In this document: positions 50,945 through 60,550 of the stretch, piece after piece
Layout: each line of letters begins with the position of its first letter
Position numbering within the stretch: the stretch's first letter is position 1
Assembly: GCF_003325455.1 (NCBI RefSeq)
Contig: NZ_CP025198.1
Location: forward strand, 1,612,001 to 1,676,000
Reading direction: 5' to 3'
Length of the DNA stretch: 64,000 nt
Origin: Acidipropionibacterium virtanenii
GTDB taxonomy: Bacteria > Actinomycetota > Actinomycetes > Propionibacteriales > Propionibacteriaceae
The notes under the pieces: model-generated
What the model was told of the DNA's origin: nothing
What the model saw: only the letters and a program-made list of their open reading frames with translations
Database searches by the model: none
Translations under genes and position numbers: made by a program

Positions 50945-51774
50945 CCGTCATCCAGACTCTGCGCGGACTCCTGCGACGCTGGTACATCCTCGTCGCGGGC
51001 CTGGTGATCGCCGCCGCCGCGGCGGCGGTGGTCTGGAGCGTCGTGCCCGCGACCTATACGCGGACCTCGACCCAGATCCTCCTTCCGGGTGCCGGAATGG
51101 TGCCCACCGGGAGCAACCCCTACATGTATGTCGGCGGGCTGGTGCCCGCAGCCGATATCGTCGTGCGCGGCCTGGGGTCGAGCAATGTGATCGACGAGGT
51201 GGTCAGGGGCAGGCCCACCACCAGCGTCCAGGTGACCCGCGATCCGACGACCTCGGGACCGGTGATCCTCATCACCGTGGAGTCGCGCAGCGATGCCGAC
51301 GCGGCCGCCGCGCTGTCCGCCATGAACCAGCGCACCGCAACGATTCTGGACACCCTGCAGGCCGAGGAGAGCATTCCCCAGCGGCAGCGCATCTCCGTCG
51401 TGACCGTCTCCGTCGACAAGCGCGGGATCATCGGCCAGCGGACCCGGCTCCTGGCCACCGGGGCCGCCGGGGCGGGGGTGCTCGCGCTGGCCGTCCTGAT
51501 CGCCTCCTTCGTCGAAGGGATCGGCCCGGGCTCACGCGGAAAGAACCGGATGCCTGAATCCGAGGGGCGGGCCGAGGAGGACGGCGAGGAGACCCAGGGC
51601 GGGGAGGATCAGGCTGAGGAGGCCCGGGCCGAGGAGGATCCTCGGAGTGCCTCAGTCGATCCCGTGGAGTCGGCCCCAGCACCGCCGGACCCCCCAGTAC
51701 CGCCGGACCCCGCCGCGGAGGAGAGCCTTCCCGACTCGAGGAGCAACCGTGCCGACCGGGCCTCCATCGGCTGA
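50941..51774 (+). CDS. Wzz/YveK-like chain-length protein 2 with acidic Pro-rich tail
   Basis: This 277-residue protein starts with LRGLLRRWYILVAG, a membrane helix (about 15-35), then an external domain and a second helix (about 165-188). The layout is that of YveK/CapA-type co-polymerases. The cytoplasmic tail of about 85 residues is highly acidic, then Pro-rich (APAPPDPPVPPDP). There is no Walker motif and no Tyr cluster, so the usual kinase partner is not fused here. Its ATG overlaps the first Wzz-like gene and the polymerase GTG lies inside its 3' end. Confidence 0.72.
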   Translation: MTVIQTLRGLLRRWYILVAGLVIAAAAAAVVWSVVPATYTRTSTQILLPGAGMVPTGSNPYMYVGGLVPAADIVVRGLGSSNVIDEVVRGRPTTSVQVTRDPTTSGPVILITVESRSDADAAAALSAMNQRTATILDTLQAEESIPQRQRISVVTVSVDKRGIIGQRTRLLATGAAGAGVLALAVLIASFVEGIGPGSRGKNRMPESEGRAEEDGEETQGGEDQAEEARAEEDPRSASVDPVESAPAPPDPPVPPDPAAEESLPDSRSNRADRASIG

Positions 51775-53146
51775 GCCCGGCCCCAGGGGGTTCGGGGCGG
51801 TCGGCATGCTGACGGTCCACATCACCCTGCTCCTGGCCGTCCCGTCCAACCTCACCGTGGCGGGCATGGGCACCTACGGCCGGCCGGCGATGCTCTGGGG
51901 GCTCGTGCTCCTGGGATGGTGGGTGCTGTGGAGACTGGAGGGCGGCGTCCCCCCTGCCGGACGAGGCATCGGACCGGCGAGGATCGCGGTGCTCCTGCTG
52001 GTCCTGGTCATCCTGATGAGCTTCGCCCACGCGCTGCTGCGGGGCCAGCCGGCCGATCAGATCAGTCCGGCGATCTCGGCCCTGATGCGGACCGCGTCCT
52101 GGTGCGGGGTATTCCTGGTCGCGATGGACGGCCTGATCGATTCCGACGATGTCGTGCGACTGGTGCGTCGGCTGGTCGTCCTCACCGGGATCGTGGCCGC
52201 CCTCGGCCTGGCGCAGTTCGCCACCCACAGGACCTTCCTGGCCTGGGCCGAGGGGATACCGGGGATGGCCTTCGGAACCGACGACGTCGCGTCGCGGGGC
52301 GTGTTCGCGCGCGCCGTCGGCACCGCGACTCATCCCCTGGAGTTCGGGGCGGTGGTGGTCGGGATGCTGCCGCTGGCCATCGCGGCCGCCATGGGGAACG
52401 GGTTCAGGAGCGGCCGGAGGATGCGGATCGGCTGGTGGCTCCCGGCAGGGATCGCGGTCCTCGTGGCCCTGGTCTCTGTCTCCCGTTCGGCGATCATCGG
52501 GCTCGTGGTGGCGATCCTGGCCTCGATGCCCGGCATGGCGCCCAGGGCGCGGCGGATCCTGGCGATCCTCGGTGTGCTGGCGGTCGCGGTCGTGGCGGTG
52601 GCCGTGCCGGGAATGGCCACGACCGTGATCACGCTGTTCACCGGCGCCGAGGATGACCCCAGCACCCGGTCACGCGCCGCCGCGCTCTCCCGCGTTCCCG
52701 AGTTCCTGTCGGCCTCCCCGCTGCTGGGGGCCGGATTCGGGACTTTCCTGCCGCGCTACTACATCTTCGATGACCAGTGGGTCCTCACCCTGGTCGAGCT
52801 GGGCATCGCGGGGGCCGCCGCGCTGGCCGCGGTCTTCCTGGCCTCCGGGTGGAGCGCGGTCCTCGCGGCCAGGCGCCTGGATCCCGCCGCGGCCGCCGTC
52901 GCCCGCGCATCGGCGGCATCCGTCCTCACCCTCGCCGTGCTGTACGCCTTCTTCGACGCGCTCGGGTTCCCGATGTCGGCCGGCCTGCTCTTCCTGGTGG
53001 CCGGCCTGTGCGCTGCGCTGTACCGGATGAGTACCCGCTCGAAGACATCCGTGCAGTCCTCCGAGGTCAATGTGAACAGGAACCACCTCATGGGAGACTT
53101 GGAGCAGAGGAGACGGCCTGCCCCGGATCCTCACGGCATGGAGTGA
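51749..53146 (+). CDS. Wzy/O-antigen ligase-type polymerase
   Basis: This 465-residue integral membrane protein has about eleven helices. A large external loop near 310-350 contains STRSRAAALSRVPEFLSASPLLGAGFGTFLP, typical of the O-antigen ligase/polymerase family. It should link exported repeat units or transfer the glycan to an acceptor. The GTG at 51749 has GAGGAG five bases upstream and overlaps the previous gene by 26 bp. A hydrophilic C-terminal tail of about 45 residues follows the last helix. Confidence 0.8.
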   Translation: MPTGPPSAEPGPRGFGAVGMLTVHITLLLAVPSNLTVAGMGTYGRPAMLWGLVLLGWWVLWRLEGGVPPAGRGIGPARIAVLLLVLVILMSFAHALLRGQPADQISPAISALMRTASWCGVFLVAMDGLIDSDDVVRLVRRLVVLTGIVAALGLAQFATHRTFLAWAEGIPGMAFGTDDVASRGVFARAVGTATHPLEFGAVVVGMLPLAIAAAMGNGFRSGRRMRIGWWLPAGIAVLVALVSVSRSAIIGLVVAILASMPGMAPRARRILAILGVLAVAVVAVAVPGMATTVITLFTGAEDDPSTRSRAAALSRVPEFLSASPLLGAGFGTFLPRYYIFDDQWVLTLVELGIAGAAALAAVFLASGWSAVLAARRLDPAAAAVARASAASVLTLAVLYAFFDALGFPMSAGLLFLVAGLCAALYRMSTRSKTSVQSSEVNVNRNHLMGDLEQRRRPAPDPHGME

Positions 53147-53189
53147 TCGATGATGAGCCCCGCTCACCCGAAGAAAGACCGAGGGAGCC

Positions 53190-54536
53190 ATGCGAAAGCG
53201 TCAGCGACGACCGAACACAGACCGTGACAGGCACATTCTGATCATTGTGCAGAACCTGCCCGTACCCTTGGACCGCAGAGTGTGGCTGGAGTGCCAGGCG
53301 CTGCGGTCCAACGGTTACAACGTCAGTGTCATCTGCCCGAAAGGCCCGGGAGATCCTGCCCATGAGGTCATTGACGGCGTCCACATCCACAAATACCGTC
53401 CGGCCCGCGAGGCCCGGGGCCTGGCCGGCTTCGCACTCGAGTTCGCCTACTCATGGCTGTGCACCGCCTTCCTCTCGGTGAGGGTCGCCAGATCGCTGCC
53501 CTTCCGGGTCATCCAGGCCTGCAATCCGCCGGACACCTACTGGCTGCTCGCCCTCCTGTGGCGCCCGGCCGGCGTGGCATTCGTCTTCGACCACCACGAC
53601 CTGAATCCCGAGCTGTTCATCTCCCGGTTCGGAACCCCCACCTCGGCCGTCCAGCGGGCGGAGTTCGTCCTTCTGTCGCTGTTGGAGAAACTCACCCATC
53701 GGACGGCGGACCGTGTCATCTCGACCAACGAGTCCTACCGGCAGATCGCCATCCGCCGCGGGCGGGTGGATCCCGGGCACGTCACGGTGGTGCGCAGCGG
53801 CCCGGACACCCGGGGGATGAGACCGAGGTATCCACGGCGACCACGGCCGGCCGACGCCGTCGAACTGGTCTATTTGGGCATCATGGGGCCCCAGGACTGC
53901 GTCGAGAACGTGCTCCACGTCATGGTCGAGCTCGTGCACCGGAGGGGGCGCACCGACGTCCACGCCACCCTCATGGGATTCGGCGACTCCCTGGAGAAGT
54001 TGAAGAAGATGGCCCATCGGCTCGATCTGGACGACTGGGTCACCTTCACCGGCCGCGCCGACCGCCCGATGATCGCCGAGCAGTTGAGCCGCGCCGATAT
54101 CGGCCTGTGTCCCGACCTGAAGACCCCCCTCAACGACCTGTCGACGATGAACAAGACGATGGAGTACATGGCCTTCGCACTGCCATCGGTCTCATTCGAT
54201 CTCACCGAGACCATGGTGAGCGGCGGGGACGCCATCCTGGTGGTGCCGTCGGGGGACCTGTCGGCCTTCGTCGAGGCGGTCGAGAAACTCGTCGTCGACC
54301 GGGATCTCAGGCTGAGCCTGGCCCGGAAGGCCCGTTCCCGGGTCGTCGAGGAGCTCGACTGGCGTCCCCAAGCCGCCGCCTACGTCGGGGTGTACGACTC
54401 CCTGCTGGGGATCGACCGTCCGGAAGGAGTGGTCCAGCGGCACCTGCCTCCCCGCACCGAGGACGAATGGGGAAACCCTCTGGTCCCGCTGGACGACGAG
54501 GACGAGCTCGACCGGTTCATCCTGGAGCGCCGATGA
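53190..54536 (+). CDS. GT4 glycosyltransferase, WbuB-like
   Basis: This 448-residue GT-B enzyme shows IIVQNLPVPLDRRVWLECQAL at the start (about 18-38), DHHDLNPELF (about 131-140) and the C-terminal donor-site segment LNDLSTMNKTMEYMAFALPSVSFD (about 312-335). It belongs to family GT4, close to WbuB-like transferases of surface-polysaccharide clusters. The donor sugar cannot be read from sequence. The ATG follows GAGGGAG by four bases and the stop overlaps the next ATG. Confidence 0.82.
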   Translation: MRKRQRRPNTDRDRHILIIVQNLPVPLDRRVWLECQALRSNGYNVSVICPKGPGDPAHEVIDGVHIHKYRPAREARGLAGFALEFAYSWLCTAFLSVRVARSLPFRVIQACNPPDTYWLLALLWRPAGVAFVFDHHDLNPELFISRFGTPTSAVQRAEFVLLSLLEKLTHRTADRVISTNESYRQIAIRRGRVDPGHVTVVRSGPDTRGMRPRYPRRPRPADAVELVYLGIMGPQDCVENVLHVMVELVHRRGRTDVHATLMGFGDSLEKLKKMAHRLDLDDWVTFTGRADRPMIAEQLSRADIGLCPDLKTPLNDLSTMNKTMEYMAFALPSVSFDLTETMVSGGDAILVVPSGDLSAFVEAVEKLVVDRDLRLSLARKARSRVVEELDWRPQAAAYVGVYDSLLGIDRPEGVVQRHLPPRTEDEWGNPLVPLDDEDELDRFILERR

Positions 54537-55735
54537 GGGGGAAAGCCCCGCGCGGCCCGCGGGGCGGCGGCGAGGGATTCATCTGGTTCGCGGCCCAGGA
54601 CTGGTGGTACCACAACCGGGCGCACTCGGACTTCCAGCTGATGCGCCAGGTCGCCCGGAGCCGCCCGGTGCTGGTGGTCAACAGCCTGGGGCTGCGCGCC
54701 CCCGGGCCTCGGAACAGCACGAGACCCGGCAGACGCATCCTGCGCAAGCTGCGCAGCATGACCAGATTCCTGCGGCGTCCGGTGCCCGATCTGCCCCGCT
54801 TCCACGTGTACACGCCTCTGATGCTCCCGGTCTACGGCCGCAGCGGCGCGCTTCTGCGCCTCAATGCGTGGCTCATCCGACTCCAGGTACGTGCCGCGGC
54901 CCGGCTGTCGGGCATCGGTGGCGCACCGGTGATCGGGGCGACGATACCGACCGCCTGGCCGGTGGTGGAGCCGATACCCCGTTCGACTCTCATCTTCAAC
55001 CGTTCGGACCTCCAGTCGGCCTTTCCCGAGGCCGACGGAGGCTGGGTCGCCGGCCTCGAAGGGGAGTTGCTGACCCACAGCGACCGGGTGCTCTACGTGA
55101 GCCACGAGTTGATGAGACGGGACCGTCCGGTGGTGGGCGACAGGACCCTGTTCATCGACCACGGGGTGGATCTGGACCATTTCAGCCCCACCGGCCCGGT
55201 TCATCCCCTCATCCGGCAGATCCCCGGGCCACGGATCGGCTTCTTCGGCGGGATCGACGACTACGTCGTCGATCTGGATCTCATCGCGCGGACCGCCCGT
55301 GGGCTGCCGGAGGCCAGCGTCGTGCTGATCGGCGACGCCACCTGCCCGATGGACGGGCTCACGGCTCTGCCGAACGTCCACTGGCTCGGGTTCCAGGACT
55401 ACCAGGAGATCCCCGCGCTGGGACGCGGCTTCGATGTCGCGATCATGCCGTGGCTCGGCAACGAGTGGATCCGCTTCGCCAATCCGGTCAAGCTCAAGGA
55501 GTACCTGGCGCTCGGCCTTCCGGTGGTGACCACCGAGTACCCCGAGGTCGAGGACTGGCGCCATCTTGCCCGGGTGGCGCCGACGCCGGGGGCCTTCGTC
55601 GACGAGGTGGCCGGGGCGCTGGCCGATCCGGGCGATCCCGGGCCGCGGCTTCGGGCCGTGGCGCCGTACTCCTGGGCGGGGAGGGCCGACGTCCTACTGG
55701 CCGCAGCGGCACCGGTTGCGGGGGGCGAGCGCTGA
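54533..55735 (+). CDS. GT-B glycosyltransferase (family 1/4-like)
   Basis: This 400-residue protein begins with FIWFAAQDWWYHNRAHSDFQL, a motif of glycosyltransferases in exopolysaccharide clusters. The donor-binding half has RIGFFGGIDDYVVDLDLI (about 236-253) and PVKLKEYLALGLPVVTT (about 319-335), where the Glu of KLKEYLALG is the expected donor-phosphate-binding residue. The ATG overlaps the previous stop (ATGA) and its own stop shares a base with the amidotransferase ATG (TGATG). Confidence 0.8.
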   Translation: MRGKAPRGPRGGGEGFIWFAAQDWWYHNRAHSDFQLMRQVARSRPVLVVNSLGLRAPGPRNSTRPGRRILRKLRSMTRFLRRPVPDLPRFHVYTPLMLPVYGRSGALLRLNAWLIRLQVRAAARLSGIGGAPVIGATIPTAWPVVEPIPRSTLIFNRSDLQSAFPEADGGWVAGLEGELLTHSDRVLYVSHELMRRDRPVVGDRTLFIDHGVDLDHFSPTGPVHPLIRQIPGPRIGFFGGIDDYVVDLDLIARTARGLPEASVVLIGDATCPMDGLTALPNVHWLGFQDYQEIPALGRGFDVAIMPWLGNEWIRFANPVKLKEYLALGLPVVTTEYPEVEDWRHLARVAPTPGAFVDEVAGALADPGDPGPRLRAVAPYSWAGRADVLLAAAAPVAGGER

Positions 55736-57591
55736 TGTGCGGGATCGCAGGAGTGCTGGGCCTTCGTGACGCGGCCTGCCGGGCGGGGCTGGAGAGGATG
55801 GCCGCATCCCTGCGGCACCGGGGCCCGGACGAGACCTCGGTCTGGGCCGACGGCCGACTCGGCCTGGCCCACACCCGGCTGTCCATCATCGACATCGCCG
55901 GCTCCCACCAGCCGATGCACTCGGTCGACGGCACATGGAGCATCGTGTTCAACGGGGAGATCTTCAACTACCGGGATCTGCGCAAGGATCTCGACTACCC
56001 CTTCGCGACCGAGGGCGACACCGAGGTGCTGCTCGCCGGGCTCGTCCGCCACGGCATCGGATTCGTGGACCGGCTTCGCGGTCAGTTCGCCTTCGCCGCA
56101 TATCACCACCCGGGCTCGACCCTCCACCTGGTGCGCGACCGGCTCGGCGTGCTGCCCCTGTACTACCGCCACGATGCCGACGGGATCGTGTTCGGCTCCG
56201 AGATCAAGGCGATCAACGCCTACACCGGAGCTGCACCGACCGTCGACCTCGACAGCCTCGACGCGTACCTGGCGGGCCGCTCGGTGCCGGCGCCCTTCAC
56301 CCTCTACGCGGGTGTGGCGAAGCTCCCGCCCGGCCATCGTGCGGAGATCGGGGAGACCGGGAGCCCGGAGGTGCATCGGTACTGGGCGCCGCCTCCTGCC
56401 GACCACACGATCGCCGGCCCGGCCGAGGCGATCGAGATGGCGGACCTGAGGATCCGTGACGCGGTGGGGTCCGCGCTCGTGGCCGACGTGCCGGTCGGCT
56501 CCTACCTGAGCGGCGGGGTGGACAGCAGCCTCATCGTCGCGATCATGAAGCAGTTGCGCGGCGGCGCGCCGGTCGACACCTTCGCCGCCGGTTTCGGCGA
56601 CCCCCGCTTCGACGAGCTGGAGCAGGCCCGGCGGGTCGCCGACCGGGTCGGCACCCGGCACCACACGGTTCAGGTGCGGGCCGAGGACTTCCTCGACCTG
56701 TGGCCGGCCCTCACCTGGCACCGTGACGCGCCGATCTCCGAACCGGCCGACATCGCCGTCTTCCGGCTGGCCGAGAGCGCTCGGGAGCACGTCAAGGTGG
56801 TGCTGAGCGGGGAGGGCGGTGACGAACTGTTCGGCGGATATCCCAAGTACCGGTACGCCTCCTGGGCCCGGGCGGCCCGACGGGTGCCGCCGGGACCGCG
56901 ACGCGGCGCCGGGCGGATCCTCGACGCCCGCCTGCCGGCCCGGATGAGCCGTCATCGCACCGCGCTGCGAGCCCTGGTCGCCGGTTCCGAGGCGGACCAG
57001 CTCGCCACCTGGTTCGCCCCCTTCACCAGCGAGGAGCGGCGGGCCCTGATCGGGCACACCCCCGCCCCGGAGCGGAGGCGCCGGCCGCCCGAGGGGGCCG
57101 ACGACATCGACCGGATGCTGCGCCACGACCTGGCGAGCTGGCTGCCCGACAACCTGCTGGAGCGCGGCGACAGGATGACGATGGCGGCCTCGCTCGAGCT
57201 GCGCCCGCCCCTGCTGGATCATCGGTTGGTCGAGTTCGCGTTCGGCCTGCCCTCGGACCTGAAGGTCCGCGACCGGGTACCGAAATGGCTGCTCAAACAG
57301 GTCGCCAGGCGCTACCTTCCCGAGGAGATCGTCTTCCGGCCCAAGGTCGGGTTCCGGGTCCCGCTGGACCGGTGGTTCCGGGCCGGACTGCGCGAGACCA
57401 CCCGTGACCGTCTGACCGGCCAGGACTCCTTCGTCGGCTCGGTGCTCGACCGTCGAACCGTCTCCAGGCTGCTGGACCGTCACGAGAGCGGACGCCACGA
57501 CGAGGAGATCCGCATCTGGACGCTGCTGTCACTTGAGGTCTGGCACGAGGTCTGCGTGGCGGGCTGGGCGAGCCCTCGGCGCGCGCCGTGA
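55735..57591 (+). CDS. AsnB-type glutamine-dependent amidotransferase
   Basis: This 618-residue protein has an N-terminal Ntn glutaminase with Cys2 as nucleophile (MCGIAGVLG), RHRGPDE, LSIIDIAGSHQP and NGEIFNY. The C-terminal synthetase has the ATP pyrophosphatase loop SGGVDSS (about 258-264) and LSGEGGDELFGGYPKY (about 358-373). The chemistry is ATP-activation of a carboxyl and amidation with ammonia from glutamine. Inside a polysaccharide locus such enzymes usually amidate uronic acids or other carboxylated residues rather than aspartate; that is inference. All catalytic parts look intact. Confidence 0.85.
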   Translation: MCGIAGVLGLRDAACRAGLERMAASLRHRGPDETSVWADGRLGLAHTRLSIIDIAGSHQPMHSVDGTWSIVFNGEIFNYRDLRKDLDYPFATEGDTEVLLAGLVRHGIGFVDRLRGQFAFAAYHHPGSTLHLVRDRLGVLPLYYRHDADGIVFGSEIKAINAYTGAAPTVDLDSLDAYLAGRSVPAPFTLYAGVAKLPPGHRAEIGETGSPEVHRYWAPPPADHTIAGPAEAIEMADLRIRDAVGSALVADVPVGSYLSGGVDSSLIVAIMKQLRGGAPVDTFAAGFGDPRFDELEQARRVADRVGTRHHTVQVRAEDFLDLWPALTWHRDAPISEPADIAVFRLAESAREHVKVVLSGEGGDELFGGYPKYRYASWARAARRVPPGPRRGAGRILDARLPARMSRHRTALRALVAGSEADQLATWFAPFTSEERRALIGHTPAPERRRRPPEGADDIDRMLRHDLASWLPDNLLERGDRMTMAASLELRPPLLDHRLVEFAFGLPSDLKVRDRVPKWLLKQVARRYLPEEIVFRPKVGFRVPLDRWFRAGLRETTRDRLTGQDSFVGSVLDRRTVSRLLDRHESGRHDEEIRIWTLLSLEVWHEVCVAGWASPRRAP

Positions 57592-58931
57592 GCGGCTCAG
57601 AGGGACGACGTCGGCTGGCAGCCCTGGGATACCGGGGCCTGCTCGGCCTCACCGCCCTCACCGACGCGCTGCCCTCGCGCCTGCGGTTCGGGCACTGGCA
57701 GTCGGCGCTGGCCCTCATGCGCCCACCGGCCGAGCTTGCGAGCGTGCCTCGGCACGCTGCTCCACCGGAGGCGCCGAAGGGGGTTGCGCCGCGCCCGGCC
57801 GGTGGTGCGACGCTCAGCTGCATGCTGGTGGCGGGGGCACTGGACGGCGGGGGAGTCGAGCAGGTGATCTCCGCCCTGGCTCTGGGGCTGCCCGCTCAGG
57901 GATTCGAGGTGGAGGTGGTCACAGACCGGTCGGGTCGGGTCGGTCGCGAGTTGCAGGAGGCCGGTGCGAGGGTGAGCGTCTGCCCTTCCGACGGCCTGGC
58001 CGGTCTCATCGCGGAGCACCGCCCCGACGTCATCGAGCTGCACCGGCCCGATCCGGGCCTGGTTCGGGCGGTCGCCGCCGCGGCCTCACCCGTCATCCCC
58101 GTCTTCCACGCCGTCGAGTCCTACCTGGACCGGGCGGCCGTGGTCGGCCTGGGGGAACTCGCGCGGGCTGCCCCGTCGTGCATCGCCGTCAGCAGCGGGG
58201 TCGGCAGATTCTTCGCCGGGCTGACCGGCGGTGCGAGGATCACGGTGGTGGTCAACGGGGTGGCGACGGCGGGCGCCGACCGGGCTCCCGGGCGAACGGC
58301 GGCACGCAGGGCCGTCTCGGAGGCGATCGGCACCAGGATCGACGACGGGGACATCCTGGTGGTCGCACTCCAGCGCTACAGCGACCAGAAGAATGCCGCC
58401 GGTCTGGTGGATGCCTTTCTGGCGGCCGCCGGGCAGGATCCGAGGTTGAGGCTGGTGATCGCCGGCTCGCCCGACAACTGGCTGGAGTACCGCCGCGCAG
58501 ACCTGCTGCGGCGAGGCTCGCCACGCGGCCACCGGGTACACCTGCTCGGAGACTCCGACGCCGGGACCATCCTGGCGGCCGGCGACGTCTACGCCCTCGA
58601 CTCATTCGCCGAGGGAGGACCGTTGAGCGCGGTGGAGGCGGCGCTGCACGGATTACCGCTGGTGCTCTCCGATGTGGGATTCGGCCGGGATCTGGCCGGG
58701 AGCCCCGGCGTCGTGGGGGAGGTCGTCGAGCGTCCTGGGGCGGGCCAGGCCCAGATCGACCTGGCACGGGCCAGACGGCGCCTCCACCAGTCCAACAGGG
58801 ATCCGTTCGCCGCCGCCCTGGTGCGCGCCGCCACCTGTGGCAGGGGCCGGGCCGGCCGGATTCCGTCCCCCTTCACCGAGGAGGAGATGGTCGCCGGCCA
58901 CGCCGCCGTGCTGCGGGCGGCCCTGCCCTGA
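57588..58931 (+). CDS. GT4-type glycosyltransferase
   Basis: This 447-residue protein has about 75 extra N-terminal residues, then a GT-B core starting CMLVAGALDGGGVEQVISALA (about 80-100). The second half has VVNGV, VVALQRYSDQKNAAGLVDAF (about 262-281) and the donor-site segment FAEGGPLSAVEAALHGLPLVLSD (about 341-363). The N-terminal GGGVEQ loop is typical for GT4. The GTG overlaps the amidotransferase stop by 4 bp. It ends the run of cotranscribed plus-strand genes; the deacetylase gene converges on it. Confidence 0.78.
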   Translation: MSGSEGRRRLAALGYRGLLGLTALTDALPSRLRFGHWQSALALMRPPAELASVPRHAAPPEAPKGVAPRPAGGATLSCMLVAGALDGGGVEQVISALALGLPAQGFEVEVVTDRSGRVGRELQEAGARVSVCPSDGLAGLIAEHRPDVIELHRPDPGLVRAVAAAASPVIPVFHAVESYLDRAAVVGLGELARAAPSCIAVSSGVGRFFAGLTGGARITVVVNGVATAGADRAPGRTAARRAVSEAIGTRIDDGDILVVALQRYSDQKNAAGLVDAFLAAAGQDPRLRLVIAGSPDNWLEYRRADLLRRGSPRGHRVHLLGDSDAGTILAAGDVYALDSFAEGGPLSAVEAALHGLPLVLSDVGFGRDLAGSPGVVGEVVERPGAGQAQIDLARARRRLHQSNRDPFAAALVRAATCGRGRAGRIPSPFTEEEMVAGHAAVLRAALP

Positions 58932-58954
58932 ACCGGCGTGCCCCGGGTGACCGA

Positions 58955-60400
58955 TCAGCCGGGGGAGACCCGGGGAGCCCGGTACTGCCGCTGGACCCAC
59001 CTCGCCGTGTCGCCCGAGGGACAGGTGGCCGCCGGGCCGCACAGTTCCGGATCGTAGGCCGCGTAGCTCAGCAGGGCCGCTGTCTTGCGGGCGAGGGCCT
59101 TCCCCGTGACATTGGCGGGTGCGGAGGTGATGCCGTATCCCCGGTACGCCAGCACCGGTGCTCGGACTCCCCCGAGGGCCTCCAGCGCGACTCTGGCGCT
59201 CGCCATGTGATCGGCGTGGTCCCCCTGGCCGGAGCGGGGATCCAGGATTCGCACGGTGGTGGCGCCGCTGGACTCTGCGATGGCACGCACCGTGGCGATG
59301 AGACCGGCCCGGTCATAGCTCCGGGACCCGTCCAGCGGCGTGATCGAGCGGATGCGGTTGTCGAGCAGTTTGATCACGGACTGGTTCCCGGTGGTCCGGG
59401 TGCCCGTCCCGTCGAGAGCGCCATCAGGCAGGCGAAGGCTGTAGAGGGTGATCCGGCCGGAGCCGGGGCTGGTGGAGACGTGTACCCGATGACCGGCGAA
59501 GGTCCGCTCTCCATCGGTCCACCCGGGTCCGGCGTCCATCCCCGTCATCGTGGAGTAGGCCATCTCGGGGCCGATCTCGCGGTTCCTCCAGTACTGGTCG
59601 CCATCGCCGGAATCACCGGCGGTCAGGTACACCGTCGTGGCGCAGGCTCCCGCGTCGAGGTCCTTCTGGATGTCGGGATTCATGAAGAGGATTTCGTCGT
59701 CCTGGTGGGCGACGATGGAGAGCACGGTCCTGGTGCAGTGATCGGCGCGCGGATCCGTGCCCGTGACGCTGACCCCCGCCGAGGTGAGCGCCGGTGCTCC
59801 GTTCCAGGCACTCATCCGGACCCGGTAGTCGATGGAGGCTCTCGGTCGGGGAAGTCGCAGGGTGAGATGCCCGTCGGTGTCGACGCGACCGGTCCCGGCG
59901 TCGGCCCAGATGGCGCCCTCGCGCTGCTGGAGGGTCACTGTGCGGCCGGGCCGAACCGGATAGGAGACGGCGCTCAGCGAGAGAGCCGAGGAGGAGGCGG
60001 CGGTCAGGCGGACGCTCTGGTCCACCGAGCGCACGGTCACCGGCGTGGTGATGGTCTGTGCGTATGACCTTCCCTGGTGGGTCGTGGCGGGGGACAGTGC
60101 GCGCAACGTGAGAATTCCGTCGGCCCTGAGAGTGAAGCGGAACCTGCCGTCGGCGCCGGTACGTCCTTCGCCGACGGTCACCCAGGTGCGGTTGTCCAGC
60201 TTCTGGAGGATCACCCCACGGGCGAAGCGGGTGGGCTGGGCGGAATGGAACTCGAACCGTTCCCCGTTCATGGGAACCTCGGGTGCGACGACCGTCGCGG
60301 GCTCGGCCTGGTCGGCGGAGGAATCGCGCGATGTACAGCCGGTGACGGCGATGGCCAGCACCAGGGGAAGCATGAATGTGCACAACGTTCGTGCCCGCAT
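58955..60400 (-). CDS. Exported PIG-L-type deacetylase lipoprotein
   Basis: This 481-residue protein has a lipoprotein signal with lipobox VTGC (Cys about 20). Two beta-sandwich-like domains (about 40-215) come next, then a PIG-L/LmbE deacetylase domain. Zinc ligands are expected in AHQDDE (about 229-234; the usual Pro is Gln) and DHADHM (about 392-397). The family removes acetyl groups from N-acetylglucosamine-type sugars. An exported, lipid-anchored form suggests action on polymer outside the cell. The ATG at 60400 is preceded by GGAG and a TAGCAT box about 55 bases upstream; the frame further upstream is not coding. Confidence 0.78.
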   Translation of the reverse strand: MRARTLCTFMLPLVLAIAVTGCTSRDSSADQAEPATVVAPEVPMNGERFEFHSAQPTRFARGVILQKLDNRTWVTVGEGRTGADGRFRFTLRADGILTLRALSPATTHQGRSYAQTITTPVTVRSVDQSVRLTAASSSALSLSAVSYPVRPGRTVTLQQREGAIWADAGTGRVDTDGHLTLRLPRPRASIDYRVRMSAWNGAPALTSAGVSVTGTDPRADHCTRTVLSIVAHQDDEILFMNPDIQKDLDAGACATTVYLTAGDSGDGDQYWRNREIGPEMAYSTMTGMDAGPGWTDGERTFAGHRVHVSTSPGSGRITLYSLRLPDGALDGTGTRTTGNQSVIKLLDNRIRSITPLDGSRSYDRAGLIATVRAIAESSGATTVRILDPRSGQGDHADHMASARVALEALGGVRAPVLAYRGYGITSAPANVTGKALARKTAALLSYAAYDPELCGPAATCPSGDTARWVQRQYRAPRVSPG

Positions 60401-60453
60401 GTCCACCACTCCACTCAGGGTCGTCCGAACCGGGTGTGCGGAAACTGATCCAC

Positions 60454-60459
60454 ATGCTA
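60454..60459 (-). promoter_or_regulatory. -10 box (TAGCAT) for the deacetylase gene
   Basis: TAGCAT on the minus strand predicts a start near 60447 and a leader of about 47 bases. The same hexamer serves the PDZ protease gene. Confidence 0.4.
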
Positions 60460-60538
60460 GCGACCTGCGGGCTTCCCGGAGATGCCTCGCCGGGATGAGG
60501 GACCCATCGGCGCTGCGCTCGTTGACCCAGACGCCCGT

Positions 60539-60544
60539 TAACAT
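60539..60544 (+). promoter_or_regulatory. -10 box (TAACAT), leaderless promoter of the adenylate-forming enzyme gene
   Basis: TAACAT lies 6 bases before the ATG at 60551. A TTGACC at 60522-60527 is too close to act as its -35. Confidence 0.4.
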
Positions 60545-60550
60545 TGCGCC

